A stretch of DNA of 64,000 nt from NCBI GenBank assembly GCA_038373865.1, contig JAXGGA010001034.1:62001-126000 (forward strand), written 5' to 3'. The notes under the pieces are model-generated. The model had not been told where the DNA came from. It did no database searches and worked only from the letters and a program-made list of their open reading frames with translations. Positions 10,442 to 22,377 of this stretch are shown piece after piece. Both the position numbers and the translations under genes were made by a program. Every line of letters starts with the position of its first letter. Position 1 is the stretch's first letter. The stretch is from Uloborus plumipes (taxonomy: Eukaryota > Arthropoda > Arachnida > Araneae > Uloboridae).

Positions 10442-11076
10442 TTAAAAAAGTGTATTTCTCGTTTTACTAATATTTTTTTTTACCAGAGAGTAATATCGCG
10501 TATTATGTATGTTCGAAAACAGGACCTGCTACGGCTGTTGTAAGTCTTTCTGAAATTAATAGGTAAAAGCACTATAGGAAAGAAAAAAAATCTTTTGGAA
10601 TATGGCAGGTACATACTTATGAGCATTCTACTCATTTCAAATTCTTTTCAACATTTTTATTTTGTTAGTTTAAAAATGAAATGTTACTGCAAAAAAGTAC
10701 TTTGATAAAAAAACCGGTTTTTGAAACGAAATCATTTCTTTCTTATAAAAGCGAAAATAACAAAAAAAAATTGTAGGTAAGAAGTTTTTCAATATTTTTC
10801 GCACTTCTATTCATCTTGCACTATTCTTACTGAAATTGCTTTTTATTTGCTTCGAGAACTGCAAGAAAAGATTGATTCTTCGAAACGAATGCGGCTTTGT
10901 ATCGCCATTTCACTATTTTCATCCTCGTAGGTCTCTTATGGTGTATAAGAACTTGAAATAAAAGAATACTTGATTTTTTTATTCTTCTTTTCCGAAAACA
11001 TTCTTAGGACGCCTCGAAAACATGCACCGCGTTCCCAGAATTCACACTAAAATGAGCTACGTTTTGTGTTGAATAT
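10442..11076. other. no gene seen
   Basis: AT-rich spacer between the nested TTAA elements and a fold-back element. Nothing recognisable. Confidence 0.45.
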
Positions 11077-11080
11077 ATTT

Positions 11081-11336
11081 GAATCGTTTATTTCGAAAAG
11101 GTAACATCTCTATTTTGATCTCCTCTGTCTCTTTAGAAAATTAAACAGCGCACGGTTATATTTTTGAATGCCATAATCAATGGTTATTTGGTAAATTATT
11201 GCAGTAATTGTGTACTTAACTAAAGGCATTTTTTCATTGATTATGACATTCAAAAATATAATCGTGCGCTGTTTAATTTTCTAAAGAGACAGAGGAGATC
11301 AAAATAGAGATGTTACCTTTTCGAAATAAACGATTC
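11081..11336. mobile_element. fold-back MITE with ~100-bp arms
   Basis: Arms of about 100 bp (11081-11184 and 11234-11336) are nearly perfect inverse copies: GAATCGTTTATTTCGAAAAG at one end, its complement at the other. A loop of about 50 bp separates them. ATTT flanks both sides (11077-11080, 11337-11340), consistent with a 4-bp target duplication. No coding capacity. Confidence 0.85.
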
Positions 11337-11487
11337 ATTTAAGTGAAAGCAGAATAAGAATGCTTTTCTGTTGGAAGTCCCACTGTTTCTTGATGGGCAT
11401 TTATTCATATTGCCTTAACTTTATTTAAACATGAAATACTTTGTGTGACGCTTTACATTTTTTCATCAATCACCAAAAAAAAAAAAA

Positions 11488-11975
11488 CAAGAAGTTCTGT
11501 CAAGAACTAAACGAGCCTACTTTCCCGTATATCGACATCGGCATTCGAGCATCTGATCATTATTCTCTTGATTATCTGAGATTAAAAATTATGTCAAACA
11601 TACCTTTTTAGCACTTAAAGCTGATTTCTAAAAGCAAAATATACCCCTCTCATCAGATGAAATAGAAACATAAAAAGTAAATAAATGAACAAATAAAGTT
11701 TTGTCACACCTTTTAAAGAATATAACTGTTACAGTTCTTCCGTAAAGAAATTCCTCAATCGTTTTCAAAAAAAAAAAATTAAAAGTACAAAGTACATAAA
11801 AACACATTTTATCAAAGAAAGAAAAAAAAAAAAAGAAAAAAAAAACTCGTCCGTTGATAAAATGTCTCGAATTTCACTTTTAATCCGTTGCCAGTTGTTT
11901 AATACATATAAATAAAGAAAAAAAATGCCCTCGTGAATAAAACACTTTAGTTGCAAAAAAAATCGTCTGCCAAAA

Positions 11976-12006
<31 letters not shown>

Positions 12007-13527
12007 ATAAAACAAATGAATAAATAAACAAAAAATCGTTTGCACAGTCAGTTATTTTTTTTTTCTGAGCCTGCATTTCCGCCATGTTTCCGGAGTCGGA
12101 ATCAGAGTCCTCGCAGAAGATTATTCAGAAAAGTACTTTACAAACATTATTCATCAAAACCATTTTCTTACAAAGTTAGTTTGAAGGAAATCTGACTTTA
12201 AGTTCAGGATCAACATTCAACTTAAATACCTCGTAGGCGCTAATGTTATTTTTTTTTTCTGAACGGTTCAATATTGAACGAAAAACGGTTCAAATCCAAA
12301 GGCGAAATATGGGAATGAGCCTCTCCGAGATCTTTCAAACAAAAAAGAGTTTATTCCATTCGGATGATTCACTCAAAAGTTATTAGGTGGGGAAAGGTTG
12401 CTTGAACGGTTCAATGTTGAACGAAAAAATTTGTTCAAATTGAAAATTTAAATACGGTAATGAAGTATGCTTGCTGAGATCCTTCGAACAAAAAAAAATT
12501 TACTTAAATCGGACTGTTCACTGAAAAATTTTTAGGGGTGACAGCTTGCTTGAGCGGTTCAATGTTGAACGAAAAATTGTTCAAATCGGAAATGTAAATA
12601 CGGGAATGAAGTATCCTTGAACAGACCTTTCGAACAAAAAAATGTTTGTTCAAATCGGACTGTTCACTCAAAAGTTAGCATCGCGGGATAGGTTGTTTGA
12701 ACGGTTCAAAGTTGAAACAAAAATTGTTCAAATCGAAAAAAAAGAAATATAGGAATGAACTGTACTCGCCGAGATCTTTCCAACAAAAAAAAGTTTGTTC
12801 AAATCGGAATGTTCATTCAAAAGTTATTAGGGGGGGGGGGAGAGAAAGGTTGATTGAACGGTTCAATGTTAAACCAAAAATGTTCAAACTGAAAATGTAA
12901 ATACGGTAATAAAATATCCTTGCCGAGATGCTTCGAACAAAAAAAAGTTTGTTTAAATAGAACTGTTCACTCAAAAGTTATTAGTGGGAACAGCTTGTTT
13001 GAACGGTTCAATGTTGAAGGAAAAATGTAGATACGGGAATCAAGTATCCTTGAAAAGATCTTTCGAACAAAAAAAAGTTTGTTCAAATCGGACTGTTAAC
13101 TAAAAAGTTAGTATCGCGGGACAGGTTGTTTGAACGGCTCAAAGTTGAACCAAAAATTGTTCAAATCGAAAAATCAAATATGGGAATGAGCTGTACTCGC
13201 CGAGATCTTTTCAACAAAAAAAAGTTTGTCCAAATCGGAATGTTCATTCAAAAGTTATTAGGGGGGGGGGGAACAGACAGACCTACCGACCAACAGACCG
13301 ACCGACACACAAATTCCCCATCTCAATAACCTACTTTCAAATTTTTAATTTTTTGATATTCATTTTACCTTTTTATTTTTTTAACTTGGCGATATATTTT
13401 GGACTTGGCGATATTTTTTTAACTTGGCGATATTTTTTGGATTTGGCGATATTTTTTAGATGCATTAGGCCACTTTTAATACTTTTTTCGTCTTTCTTTT
13501 ATTTTTAACGGGAAAGTAGGCTAAAAA
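11488..13527 (-). mobile_element. Helentron/HINE-like element, copy 2
   Basis: Reverse orientation of 61-1975. The 3' end is at the left: CAAG, then the hairpin AGTTCT/AGAACT (11493-11508), then the subterminal repeat AGCCTACTTTCCCGT (11514-11528). The 5' end is at the right: ACGGGAAAGTAGGCT (13508-13522) followed by AAAAA. At 2040 bp this is the longest of the three copies because it carries about seven 145-bp units. It includes an AAT-triplet run near 11978, a GACC/GACA microsatellite near 13270-13308 and four CTTGGCGATATTTTTT units near 13384-13460. Confidence 0.8.
12262..13265 (+). repeat. seven ~145-bp tandem units in HINE copy 2
   Basis: GAACGGTTCAA-type unit starts occur at about 12262, 12405, 12551, 12698, 12857, 13002 and 13130 (spacing 128-159). 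Each unit begins with a GGTTCAA..TTGAAC near-palindrome. It continues through AAATTGTTCAAATCG, a GGGAATGA motif, GAGATCTTTC and an A8 run, and ends TCAAAAGTTATTAGGGG. Open frames of about 60-70 codons in the units are incidental. Confidence 0.85.
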
Positions 13528-13825
13528 GGAAGTTATATTATTTATTTTTTTAATACTAAAACTTCTTTTTTATACTTCTAAAACTTCTTTGCAATGGATA
13601 TAGTAAGAACTCAGTTGTATTTTTCTATTTAGGTGTTTCTGACATTATTCAGCTGTTACGTCCTCTGAAAAAAAACATATTATGCTATCCACGTACAATA
13701 ATTCAAAATATAGTCACTAGGCTCATCCAGATGTGCAGTCGTGCATCCCACAGATGACTTGCGCAAGAAAGTTAGCATACAAATCTGTACCCACACACAC
13801 ACACATAAATACATATATATATATA

Positions 13826-14501
13826 CGAGGCGCGTTCAAAAAGTAAGGGCCGTTTGCTTGTATTTAAATAATGGCATTTCGAAGCACAGTTTTACTACTG
13901 CTAGGCCATTAACTGACTCATTGTGAAGCTACAGCGTCATTTATTTCATTTCTGAAGTCGTATTGTTGTCCGTGAATGCAAAGAACAATGGCCACGAAAA
14001 TCGTTGATCCCGCCAACTGTAAATTGCATTCTGTGATTCGGCGACAAATTAAGGCTTGCTATCCAAAACAAACGCCGTGGGAAATTGTCATCAGGCATAA
14101 TCTTCCTCCCCAATAACGCGCATCCTCACACTGCTGCCAAAACCAAGGAGAAAATTTGAGATTTTCGTAGAGAACTTTTTGAACACCCACCGTACAGTCC
14201 CGATCTTGCACCTGGCGACTACTTCCTCTTACATTTCAAACAGCGGCCAGGTAGACAATCTTTTGAAACCGAAAAGGGACTCAAAAACGCTTGTCAACTG
14301 GTTCAACTCTCAGGCGGAAAGTTTCTACGCAGAGCGGTTAAAGAAGCTAATGCAGCGGTACGAAAAATGCTTAGAAGTGAACGGAGATTATGTAGAGAAT
14401 TAAAGTAAGTTTGTACCTAACTAAATATGACATTAATTTTTTTTTCAAATGAGTATATTTTTTTCTGTGACCAAACGGCCCTTACTTTTTGAACGCGCCT
14501 C

Positions 14502-14502
<1 letters not shown>
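13826..14502 (+). mobile_element. internally deleted mariner element
   Basis: TIRs CGAGGCGCGTTCAAAAAGTA and its inverse lie at both ends, flanked by TA (13824-13825, 14503-14504). At 677 bp it is about half of a normal mariner (near 1.3 kb). Remnants of the N-terminus and C-terminus of the transposase are joined by an internal deletion. Confidence 0.9.
13988..14403 (+). pseudogene. mariner transposase remnant (D34D type)
   Basis: The start is an ATG whose product opens MATKIVDPANCKLHSVIR, like a mariner N-terminus. After about 25 residues the sequence jumps to the catalytic C-terminal part: NNAHPHTAAKTKEK (the family has D where the first N stands), then EHPPYSPDLAPGDYF with the last catalytic aspartate kept. 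It ends in the typical NWFNSQAESFYAE..RYEKCLEVNGDYVE tail. From the mutated second catalytic position to the last aspartate there are 34 intervening residues, as in mariner D34D enzymes. Breaks: internal loss of the middle third with the first catalytic aspartate, an in-frame TGA after KTKEKI, and a frameshift before the NWFNSQ tail. It cannot make an active enzyme. Confidence 0.85.

Positions 14503-14576
<74 letters not shown>
14503..14576. repeat. (TA)n microsatellite
   Basis: About 37 TA dinucleotides directly abut the mariner right end, so the element inserted into or next to a TA tract. A shorter TA tract also precedes the left end (about 13815-13825). Confidence 0.9.
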
Positions 14577-14579
<3 letters not shown>

Positions 14580-15327
14580 TCAAACCCGCTTAATTAAGTA
14601 GCCATTTTGCCACGAAAAAATATTCAACTGTGTAACGCCTATGTGTGTCGCAAAATGAGCCTTCAATTGTTTCTTTCTGTTCGCAACAATCAGTATACTT
14701 TAAGCGATTAGCTTGCTTCAAGCGTTTAGGCATCCATCGTCATTCGACAATTTCGTTGTCTACGTTGTTTTCTCACTTGCTTCTAGGGTTTGATATTCAC
14801 ATATTTATTAGGATAAAACGCTTAAGACGTTAATATGTGGCGAAAATGAGCCGTTAATTGTTTCTTTCCCTTGGATAAGATCATTTTATTTACGAATCTC
14901 GATCAAGCGTCTTTCGATGATCCTTCATTTGTTTCTTTCCGCTGGCAACGATCAACTAAGTTTAAGTTACCGACCGCTGTTTATATTCTTGCCTACCCGC
15001 TTTTGTGCAAGTTGCATGCAACTGTATTTGTTCTCTTAAAATGAAATATATGAAAATCAAAAATGTTTCTTATAATATTCATATTGAGAAAAAAATACGC
15101 CTTTTTAAATACAAATAAAGCTAGACAAATATTGTTGTGGCCGGAAAGCGAGCGTAGTGAGCTCGTATTGCGGAGCAATTTAAAAGAACTGCATAAGCAG
15201 ATAGGGGGGTTGGCGAGCAGGGGGCCGTAGATCCCTAGTAACTTAAATTGCACTTATATGAGTTTGAAAACTAGAGAGATTGGTATGCAAGAAATATTGA
15301 CAACACAGAGAAAGGAAATAAAACCCA
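14577..15327. repeat. possible pogo-like element end and degenerate repeats
   Basis: CAGTCAAACCCGCTTAATTA directly after TA resembles a pogo/Tigger terminus, but no inverse partner was found. Three degenerate units share TGAGCC..TTAATTGTTTCTTTC near 14656, 14847 and 14920. No coding exon is recognised. The short minus-strand open frame at 14993-15253 has no support. Confidence 0.35.
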
Positions 15328-15420
15328 GGTCGTCGTGGGAGATATGAACTCACGACCTCCTTTACTGCGGTCAGGCAGCTGCCAGAACAAGTGCTTTACA
15401 CCGCTCAACTACAGGACCCC
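15328..15420 (-). repeat. tRNA-derived SINE-like sequence
   Basis: The minus strand reads GGGGTCCTGTAGTTGAGCGG, with an A-box-like TAGTTGAGCGG. About 60 bases on is a B-box-like GAGTTCATATCTC between GTCGTG and CACGAC, which can pair as a T-arm. GGTC at the start can pair with GACC at the end. The anticodon arm is long and irregular, so this is a tRNA-derived repeat or pseudogene rather than a working tRNA. Confidence 0.45.
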
Positions 15421-15629
15421 CTCCCCCCTTACACACACACACACTAATCTTTAATCGTTGTCTTTGCATCATTCTGCAAGTGGGCCACAATTTCCAGTTC
15501 ATAGCAATTGTATTCACAGCTAATTGCACCTGACGGTTAAGAAACTAACCGATAGTTAAAATAAATTTGGTGTTCATTGTTAACTTCAACCACAGTTTGA
15601 GAATAGGCGTGTGTATCCGATAACTCTGA

Positions 15630-15665
15630 GACGGTGGGTTCGACTCCCACCATCGCTCCGGATGT
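15630..15665 (+). repeat. isolated tRNA T-arm-like segment
   Basis: GTGGGTTCGACTCCCAC forms a perfect 5-bp stem with a 7-base TTCGACT loop, followed by an acceptor-like CATCGCTCC. The upstream bases do not supply a matching 5' acceptor strand, so a whole tRNA is not supported. It is probably a relic or SINE head. Confidence 0.35.
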
Positions 15666-16396
15666 AATTTCTTTCCTTTGTGATGTAAATCTTTCATACA
15701 TTGTCTGTACAAGATATATGTAATAAAAATCATATGTAATGGAGGCAAAACACTAGATTATAGTCCTCATCAAAAAACCTGGGCATTTAGCCCAAACGAA
15801 ACGAAACTAAATGACTAAGGTTAATTTAGTTCTGCTCGCGCAGATTTTTTCACTGTGTAAACAAGTACAACAGTGGCAATGGCAGATTAAGGTGTAAACT
15901 TTAATTTTTTGCTAAAGATTAAGTTTTCAAAGAGAAAGTATCATACACGTGTTTTAAAGTATATTTCATCTCGAACCCAGCATACATTCGCTGTAGTATA
16001 TGAGTTATTACTAAGGTTAGAATATAATCCGCGGGAAGTCATCTGACTTTGCCGTCAGAGCTTCGCCGTCAATTTATCCAGTAGGTAGTGCTATAACAGC
16101 ATTCTGAAATAATTTCTTCCAAAGCAATCCATCTGTTGAGACTGCAAGAATATCTACAGGTAAGCTTGTAGTTTATATTTCAAATAGTAAAATCCTTTTT
16201 TCAAAATAATAATACCTACTCGGATAATCACAACATCAAAAAAGTAATTTTGCAAAATTATTCATCACCTTTCGTGAATATTCATATTTAATTTCTTTTT
16301 TTTATTTTTTTATTTATTTATTTTTTGTTTTTTCTTTATTGAAAGAAATCTCCTTCTAACATGTATTTAGTATCATGCATTTCTCTGGTAAATAAA
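15666..16396. other. no gene seen
   Basis: AT-rich spacer with a TTTATTTATTT tract near 16300. Nothing recognised. Confidence 0.45.
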
Positions 16397-16398
16397 TA

Positions 16399-16956
16399 CA
16401 GTGACTCACTTATGCGCCGGCCCAAGGGACCCCCAAAAAAGGCGCATAAATGAAAGAGACGTATAGGTAAACGGGCCTATTTAAAGGACTAAAACGCAAC
16501 ATAGGTTTTAATGAGAAAATGAATAAGAATGTTTCTATAGAAAAGGGACCCTTATTACTACGGTTTGGCAATTTCTGTAATATAACTGCAATGATAATGA
16601 GAAAACAAATATTGTAGCATATCTAATTACAAACTGTTCCCTTTAAAACTATCCATAGTAGATGATTGTCCCTCTCCGAACTCTAGTTCATGCGGAAAAA
16701 ATGCCCTGCGTGAGCAATAAAAGCGAACGATTAAAGAGGAAAGTGAAGAAAAATGCTTATTTTTTCAAGAAAATAAGTTATTTTTTTTACACTTTACGGA
16801 AAATTCGTCGCATAAGTGAAATATGTATCTTTAGAGCGACGCATAAACGAATGATACTATCATTATTTTGCTATGAAATGTGCCGAGATCATTCAAAATC
16901 GTCGTATAAGTGAAAAAGGCGCATAAGTGAGGCGGTGTATAAGTGAGAGTTCACTG
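16399..16956 (+). mobile_element. pogo/Tigger-like MITE, CAGTGAACTCTCAC family, copy 2
   Basis: It runs from CAGTGACTCACTTATGCGCC to GTGAGAGTTCACTG, flanked by TA (16397-16398, 16957-16958). At 558 bp it is co-linear with 5014-5569. Two bases are missing near the left end relative to the other copies. Non-coding. Confidence 0.85.
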
Positions 16957-16958
16957 TA

Positions 16959-19900
16959 ACAAAAAAAAAAGCAACAGTTCGAAGTAGCGCCATGAGGACT
17001 ACAGCGATTGTTATGAAGATGGTGCAAACGTATGAAAGCTTCAGATCCAATGTTAACCTACGGGAAAAATTGACTAAAGGTTTTACAACTTCCTTTTAAG
17101 TTTTTGACTCCGATTTTTTTTTCGAGTATTTTTCAAGCCTATTTCCGAGTCTTGTATTTTCTACTTTTTTGAAATTTGCATTTCTCTATTTTTTAAAAAT
17201 CGTGAAAAAATGAATTTCGTCAAAAACAAGGTACTGTTGCACATTTCGCTCAATAAAAAGTTAGCAAATAATGCTATCGAAATTTTAACTTGTAGCAGAC
17301 ACGCAAAACATTTTCAGCTTTCTCCCGAGACTTCGTTTGTGAAAATGCGACCAATTTTTAAATCAAAACAGGACGCCAATTATTGAAAATATTTCCAAAA
17401 AAAGCTCACTTTCTTCCTTAGCCACGCCTTCCATCGGATTCTCTTCTTGTCGAGGGGAAACGGGGAAACCTCTGAGGGGGTGTGAAGATTTACAACTACC
17501 CATTAGCCCCCCTTGACTCTTTCTCTTACCGGGTGGTTCCACTTCTCTCTTTTCCCTTTATTCAAGACTGAATGCTCCTGCTTTTGAAAATGAATCCACA
17601 TGTTAGTTGGCAAACATCTGCATAGCTCAGTTCGTGTTCAGAAACGAAATAGTATGTATAGTATTCAGAGACTATTTCCAAGTCAAAATATTTATTCGCA
17701 ATTTGATGAACGTTGTTACAATGTTGTCGAATGCAAAATATTGACATTTTTTCCCTTCCAGTATGTAGAAACATGTTTTTTTTTTTAAATAAAAATAACA
17801 AATACGCAAATTAAATTACACATGTTTCAATGTTACAAAGAACTCACTCTGTACTCTACAATTATATAAACCACTCTCTGATAACTTTTACGTAAAAGCA
17901 ATAGAGGACAATCTAACTCAAATATATTTTAAATTTAAACGATCGTGTACTGTGCGTGATGAGTTAACGTCTGTATAAATATAAGATTACTCAATTTCAA
18001 TGTTTATCTTTCCTTCTGCTTCTGAATATCAATTATGTTTGAATTTGTTCTTGTTCCTACAATCAAAAAACTGAAGGAAATAGAGAAAAAGCGACTTCAA
18101 AAATATTTTGCGTTTATTGTTACGATTGGTAGGCGGTAGGCCGATTTCAATAATTTGTATCAATGAAACTCGAATGAGTCTTGTAAGTTATTAATAAGTT
18201 ACTAATTAGATTAGGAGTTCACTGGCCCAAAGCTCATAACTTTGCGCGTTGGTAAAGCTGTTTTATTTAATTTTGAAACGCGAGTATCAGTCAGTTTCTT
18301 CAAGGTCGAGTTATCGAAAAGAGGGGCGAGCGTGGCAATCGCCCCAGGTGCCGAGGCATAATAAGACGCCAGAAATTGAGATTTTGCTAAATTTACAATT
18401 TAGAATTTTTTTACATAATTGCACTTTTTATCAAAATTATTTTTAAAAGTGATGATAAACAGTAAACTCCCTATTATCAGCGGAATTTAAAAAAAAATGA
18501 AAGTGCGCTATTAGTCGTGTTTGGCTATTCAAGATACTTTTTAGATTCAGTGTTGTCATTTTTATCTACGATTTAAATGAATGCTTTGCGTTATTCACTT
18601 TTTTTTTTAGCTTTTACATAAATTAATATCGTTTTTTACCTATTTTTCTATTATCCGCGTATTCGCTTATCCGCGGTTACCGGGCCATCATTATATTTTC
18701 AATAATATCGATGTTCATGTTCACACACTTGCTCTAACTCATGGTTTTGTTTTTTCGAGGAAGACAGGGGGGGGGGGTAGGGCCGGATAAGTCTATTTAC
18801 GCCCTAGGCCAAACTTAGAAACTACACCCCACCTCACTCATCCGAACCCTATCAAAATCGAATCCTCCCCATTTGATAAACTGATTTATGATTTTGTTTT
18901 TTTCTTCCTTTCCTTCCTTTTTTTTAGTATTCCTCTGTCAATGATCGAAAAAGAAAGGTCTAAAGGTGGTTCTTCAGGAATTTGTTGAAATTGAAGCTTT
19001 CAAAATGCTATTTTATGCCATTTATCGGAAAGTAATGGGACAACTCGCAACAGGCCAATTCAACGCGCAATTTTAAAGATTATTGATTTTTTAAATTTAT
19101 TGATATTTATGATTTTTTTATTATTTATAAAGCAAAATTGTAAGTGTTTTGTCACATTCAAAGCAAAATATACGTTGTAAAAACGATCTTTTCTCCTGGA
19201 TTATTGTAATTTTTAAGCTGAATTTAATGGTATAATAATCCAGTTGAAAAGCCCGATATCACAACGTATATATATTTTTTTTTTTTTGAATGTTACAAAA
19301 TACATACTGTTTTGCCCTAAAAATGTCAGTCGCTTGCCTCTGCCCTCCCCCCCCCCCGGTAAGTTTTCGAAATTGAAGTCTTACATAAGCAAGTGTGAGT
19401 CAGCTTTGATGATGTTTGATAAAGGAATGAGTTTGAAGACTCCTCCTCACCCCTTTCGAAACCTAAAATTTTGACGAACTTTAATGATGCTTTGGAAAGG
19501 CAGAAATCGGGAGAGCTCTCCTGGAACTCTAAAATACAATACCTAAAATACATTTTTTAACGATTGGGTTCAGTAATTCGCTTCGGTAAAGGTGTAGGAA
19601 TTGAAGTAATGAAAACAATTAGACGATTTGAATAGTGTTAGATGTTAGTTAATGTCAGTTATTATGAGGTATTTACTTAAATTATTTAAAATCTTGGCTT
19701 TCATTTTATTAGTTTTTTTTTTTTTTTTTGTATCTTATCACCCCAGCCTCCTTTATTATATTTATTTCCTGTTTTCTTTATACCCATGGATTTCATATTA
19801 CGTATTTAACTGTGTAATAATTAGAATATAAAAATGGTCGGTACTTATATACATTATTATAAGCCCATCACAGTTGCTAGCATGACTTCAGAGTCAAAAA

Positions 19901-20808
19901 GACCGATATCTATTTTACGTGTGCACTGAAGTGTATATAACTAACTTTATTTGTGTGTGTGTGGTTGGGGGAGCTATAAAGTATTGTCCCGGACACCATC
20001 GTCTGTCAAGTCGCCCCTGATTTTCTCAAACTTGCGCTTTTAACTGCTACTTCGCTTATCATTTTTTCTGCAGAAGAAAAGCATTTATTATTATTATTAT
20101 TTTTCTTTAAATCTCAGAAGGCAATGAATATTAATTGTAATGAAAAATTAAAAGTCATAGGGGAGAAAAGAATTGAAGGAAAAAAAATCATTTCAAAAAG
20201 TGATTCTATGTCTCATAAGAGTTTGCATTTGAATATAAAACAATTGTAGTTCATATTTGTAATTTTTGTAAAATATTTAAAAATTTATCTGTTGCTCGTG
20301 TTATTAGCGTATTTTGAAACACACTCAAACATCATAACTACATGCTTAAAAACTGCTGTCTACAAGTTTTCTGGAAATAAACTTCAAGGGAGAAATTTGA
20401 GGCTACCCTTTTTGCGCGAACATTGCATCTAAAATTAAGTTTATATTAGTAGTGTAAAAGTTAAACTTGCCCATCTTTCACACGAAAGAAATATTAGTTA
20501 TGTTTTTAATTATTTTCATACACAAAAGGTTTTTTTAATATTTGTGACTTATGACTTTAAAATTGAGCTTGTGTGTAAAGGGTGGCAAAGTGATTCTTGC
20601 ATTCTTGCCCTCCCCGCCTCCCAATGTAGCGTCAATATTGGGTTCTACTCCCATCTCTCCCTATTTTTACAAAGTTCCTACGCCATTGAACGGATCGGTA
20701 CTTTTTTCCGCTCAAAACCATCCTATGATCCTTCTCGAGTGCCCAAGTATCTCCCTGCCAAATTGCGTCCAAATCGTATTGTATTGTATAAGGTACCGTA
20801 CGCACATA
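16959..20808. other. long stretch without a recognised gene
   Basis: AT-rich sequence with homopolymers. CAGTAAACTCCCTATTATCA at about 18462 and TTATCCGCGTATTCGCTTATCCGCGG near 18650 look like degraded pogo-type material. C and G runs lie at about 18768 and 19345. A stretch at about 20620-20790 is weakly similar, inverted, to 60050-60130. The short open frames here (17562-17801, 19244-19553, 20544-20879) have low-complexity products and no recognised domain. Confidence 0.45.
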
Positions 20809-20810
20809 TA

Positions 20811-22375
20811 CAGGTAGTTATCAAAATAATGGATACACTTGAGATTCATAAGAAAAATCTACCGTTCATCGCAAAATAAGCAATCAATTGTTCTTTAACT
20901 TTAGTCATACAAAATATAGACTTCACCGGACATTTCCACATTGAAATTAAATCACTCATGCATTTGGGGGACGACAAGAAGGGGGTCGGAAGAAAAACCG
21001 CTTTTTGACCATAACTCTTCGAAAATAGCTCGGAATAAGCTATGAATTTCAGTAATTAATTAGCATACTATGTATAATTACTGTACAAATTTTTATGAAC
21101 GTACCACTCTTACTTCCGAAGATATGAAACATTTTTTAAAAAACGGCAATTTTATTTGAAGGGTTTTTGCTCATAACACGCAGAGTTTTTGATCAAACCT
21201 TATCAAAACTTCAGGAAAGATGACAAAATACAAGAGAAAGAACATACTAAAACGGTAAATAAAAATATTAAAAATCTGATGAGATATGAACGTTAAAAGG
21301 AAATAATTTTTCACGGCGCATGCGCGAACGACAGAAATTTATAACTACAAAAATATTGTAGCCTGGTTTATACTGCATCTTATAAAAAAAGTTCCAGTTG
21401 AATATCGTAAAAATTGAAAAAGATATCAGCGATCTAGTGAGCTGTAATTCATTCATTCGCAGACAATACATAAATGGCGAGGGGTTGTCCACAAATAGTG
21501 TGGTGATAATCGAGCATTTTTTTTCAATGTTAAATTGTATACAGTTTGAAAATTTATATCCGGCATAGAAGTCACATTTCGCCTATTCGGCCAAAAAGAC
21601 CTTATACGTAGGTGGCCAAAAGTATCCGGACACCCCCTGAAACGTTGGTTTTGAATGATGACGCAATAACCTTTAATTTAAAAATAGCTCTTTGTGGACA
21701 GTTCCTCACTATTTATGTATTGTCTGCGAATGAATGAAATACAGCTCACTAGATCGCTGATATCTTTTTCAATTTTCATGATATTCAACTGGAACTTTTT
21801 TTATAAGATGCAGTATAAATCAGGGTACAATATTTTTGTAGTTATAAATTTCTGTCATTTGCGCATGCGCCGTGAAAAATTATTTCCTTTTAACGTTTAT
21901 ATCTCATCGGATTTTTAATATTTTTATTTACCGTTTTAGTATGTTCTTTCTCTTGTATTTTATCATCTTTCCTGAAGTTTTGATAAGGTTTGATCAAAAA
22001 CTCTGTGTGTTATGAGCAAAAACCCATCAAATAAAATTGATGTTTTTTAAAAAATGTTTCATATCTTCGGAAGTAAGAGTGGTACGTTCATAAAAATTTG
22101 TACAGTAATTATACATAGTATGATAATCAATTACTGAAATTTATAGCTTATTCGAGCTATTTTCGAAGAGTTATGGTCAAAAAGCGGTTTTTCTTGCGAC
22201 CCCCCTTTTTGTAGTTCCCCAAATGCATGGGTGATTTAATTTCAATGTGGAAATGTCCGGTGAAGTCTGTATTTTGTGTGACTAAAGTTAACGAACAATT
22301 GATCGCGTATTTTGCGATGAACGGTAGATTTTTCTTATGAATCTCAAGTGTTTCCATTATTTTGATAACTACCTG
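20811..22375. mobile_element. 1.6-kb fold-back element with ~690-bp inverted arms
   Basis: The left arm (20811-about 21495) and right arm (about 21690-22375) are inverse copies with scattered differences. They begin CAGGTAGTTATCAAAATAAT and end with its complement, flanked by TA (20809-20810, 22376-22377). The termini resemble Tc1-type TIRs. The loop of about 190 bp contains GTGGCCAAAAGTATCCGGAC, itself reminiscent of a Tc1 terminus. Each arm carries the same 74-codon open frame (21268-21492 minus, 21694-21918 plus) that matches no family I know and may be chance. No transposase is present. Confidence 0.85.
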
Positions 22376-22377
22376 TA

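Noticed and set aside
12697..12900. Repeated short frames of the 'MFERxKVEPKIVQIEKS' type in the HINE arrays
   Set aside because: They recur because the 145-bp unit recurs. Frames differ between units and none extends to a protein domain.
12262..13265. CRISPR-like look of regularly spaced repeats
   Set aside because: Units are contiguous 145-bp tandem repeats without distinct spacers, in eukaryotic DNA, with no cas genes.
15630..15665. Functional tRNA gene
   Set aside because: Only a T-arm and part of an acceptor strand are recognisable. The 5' half does not pair with it.
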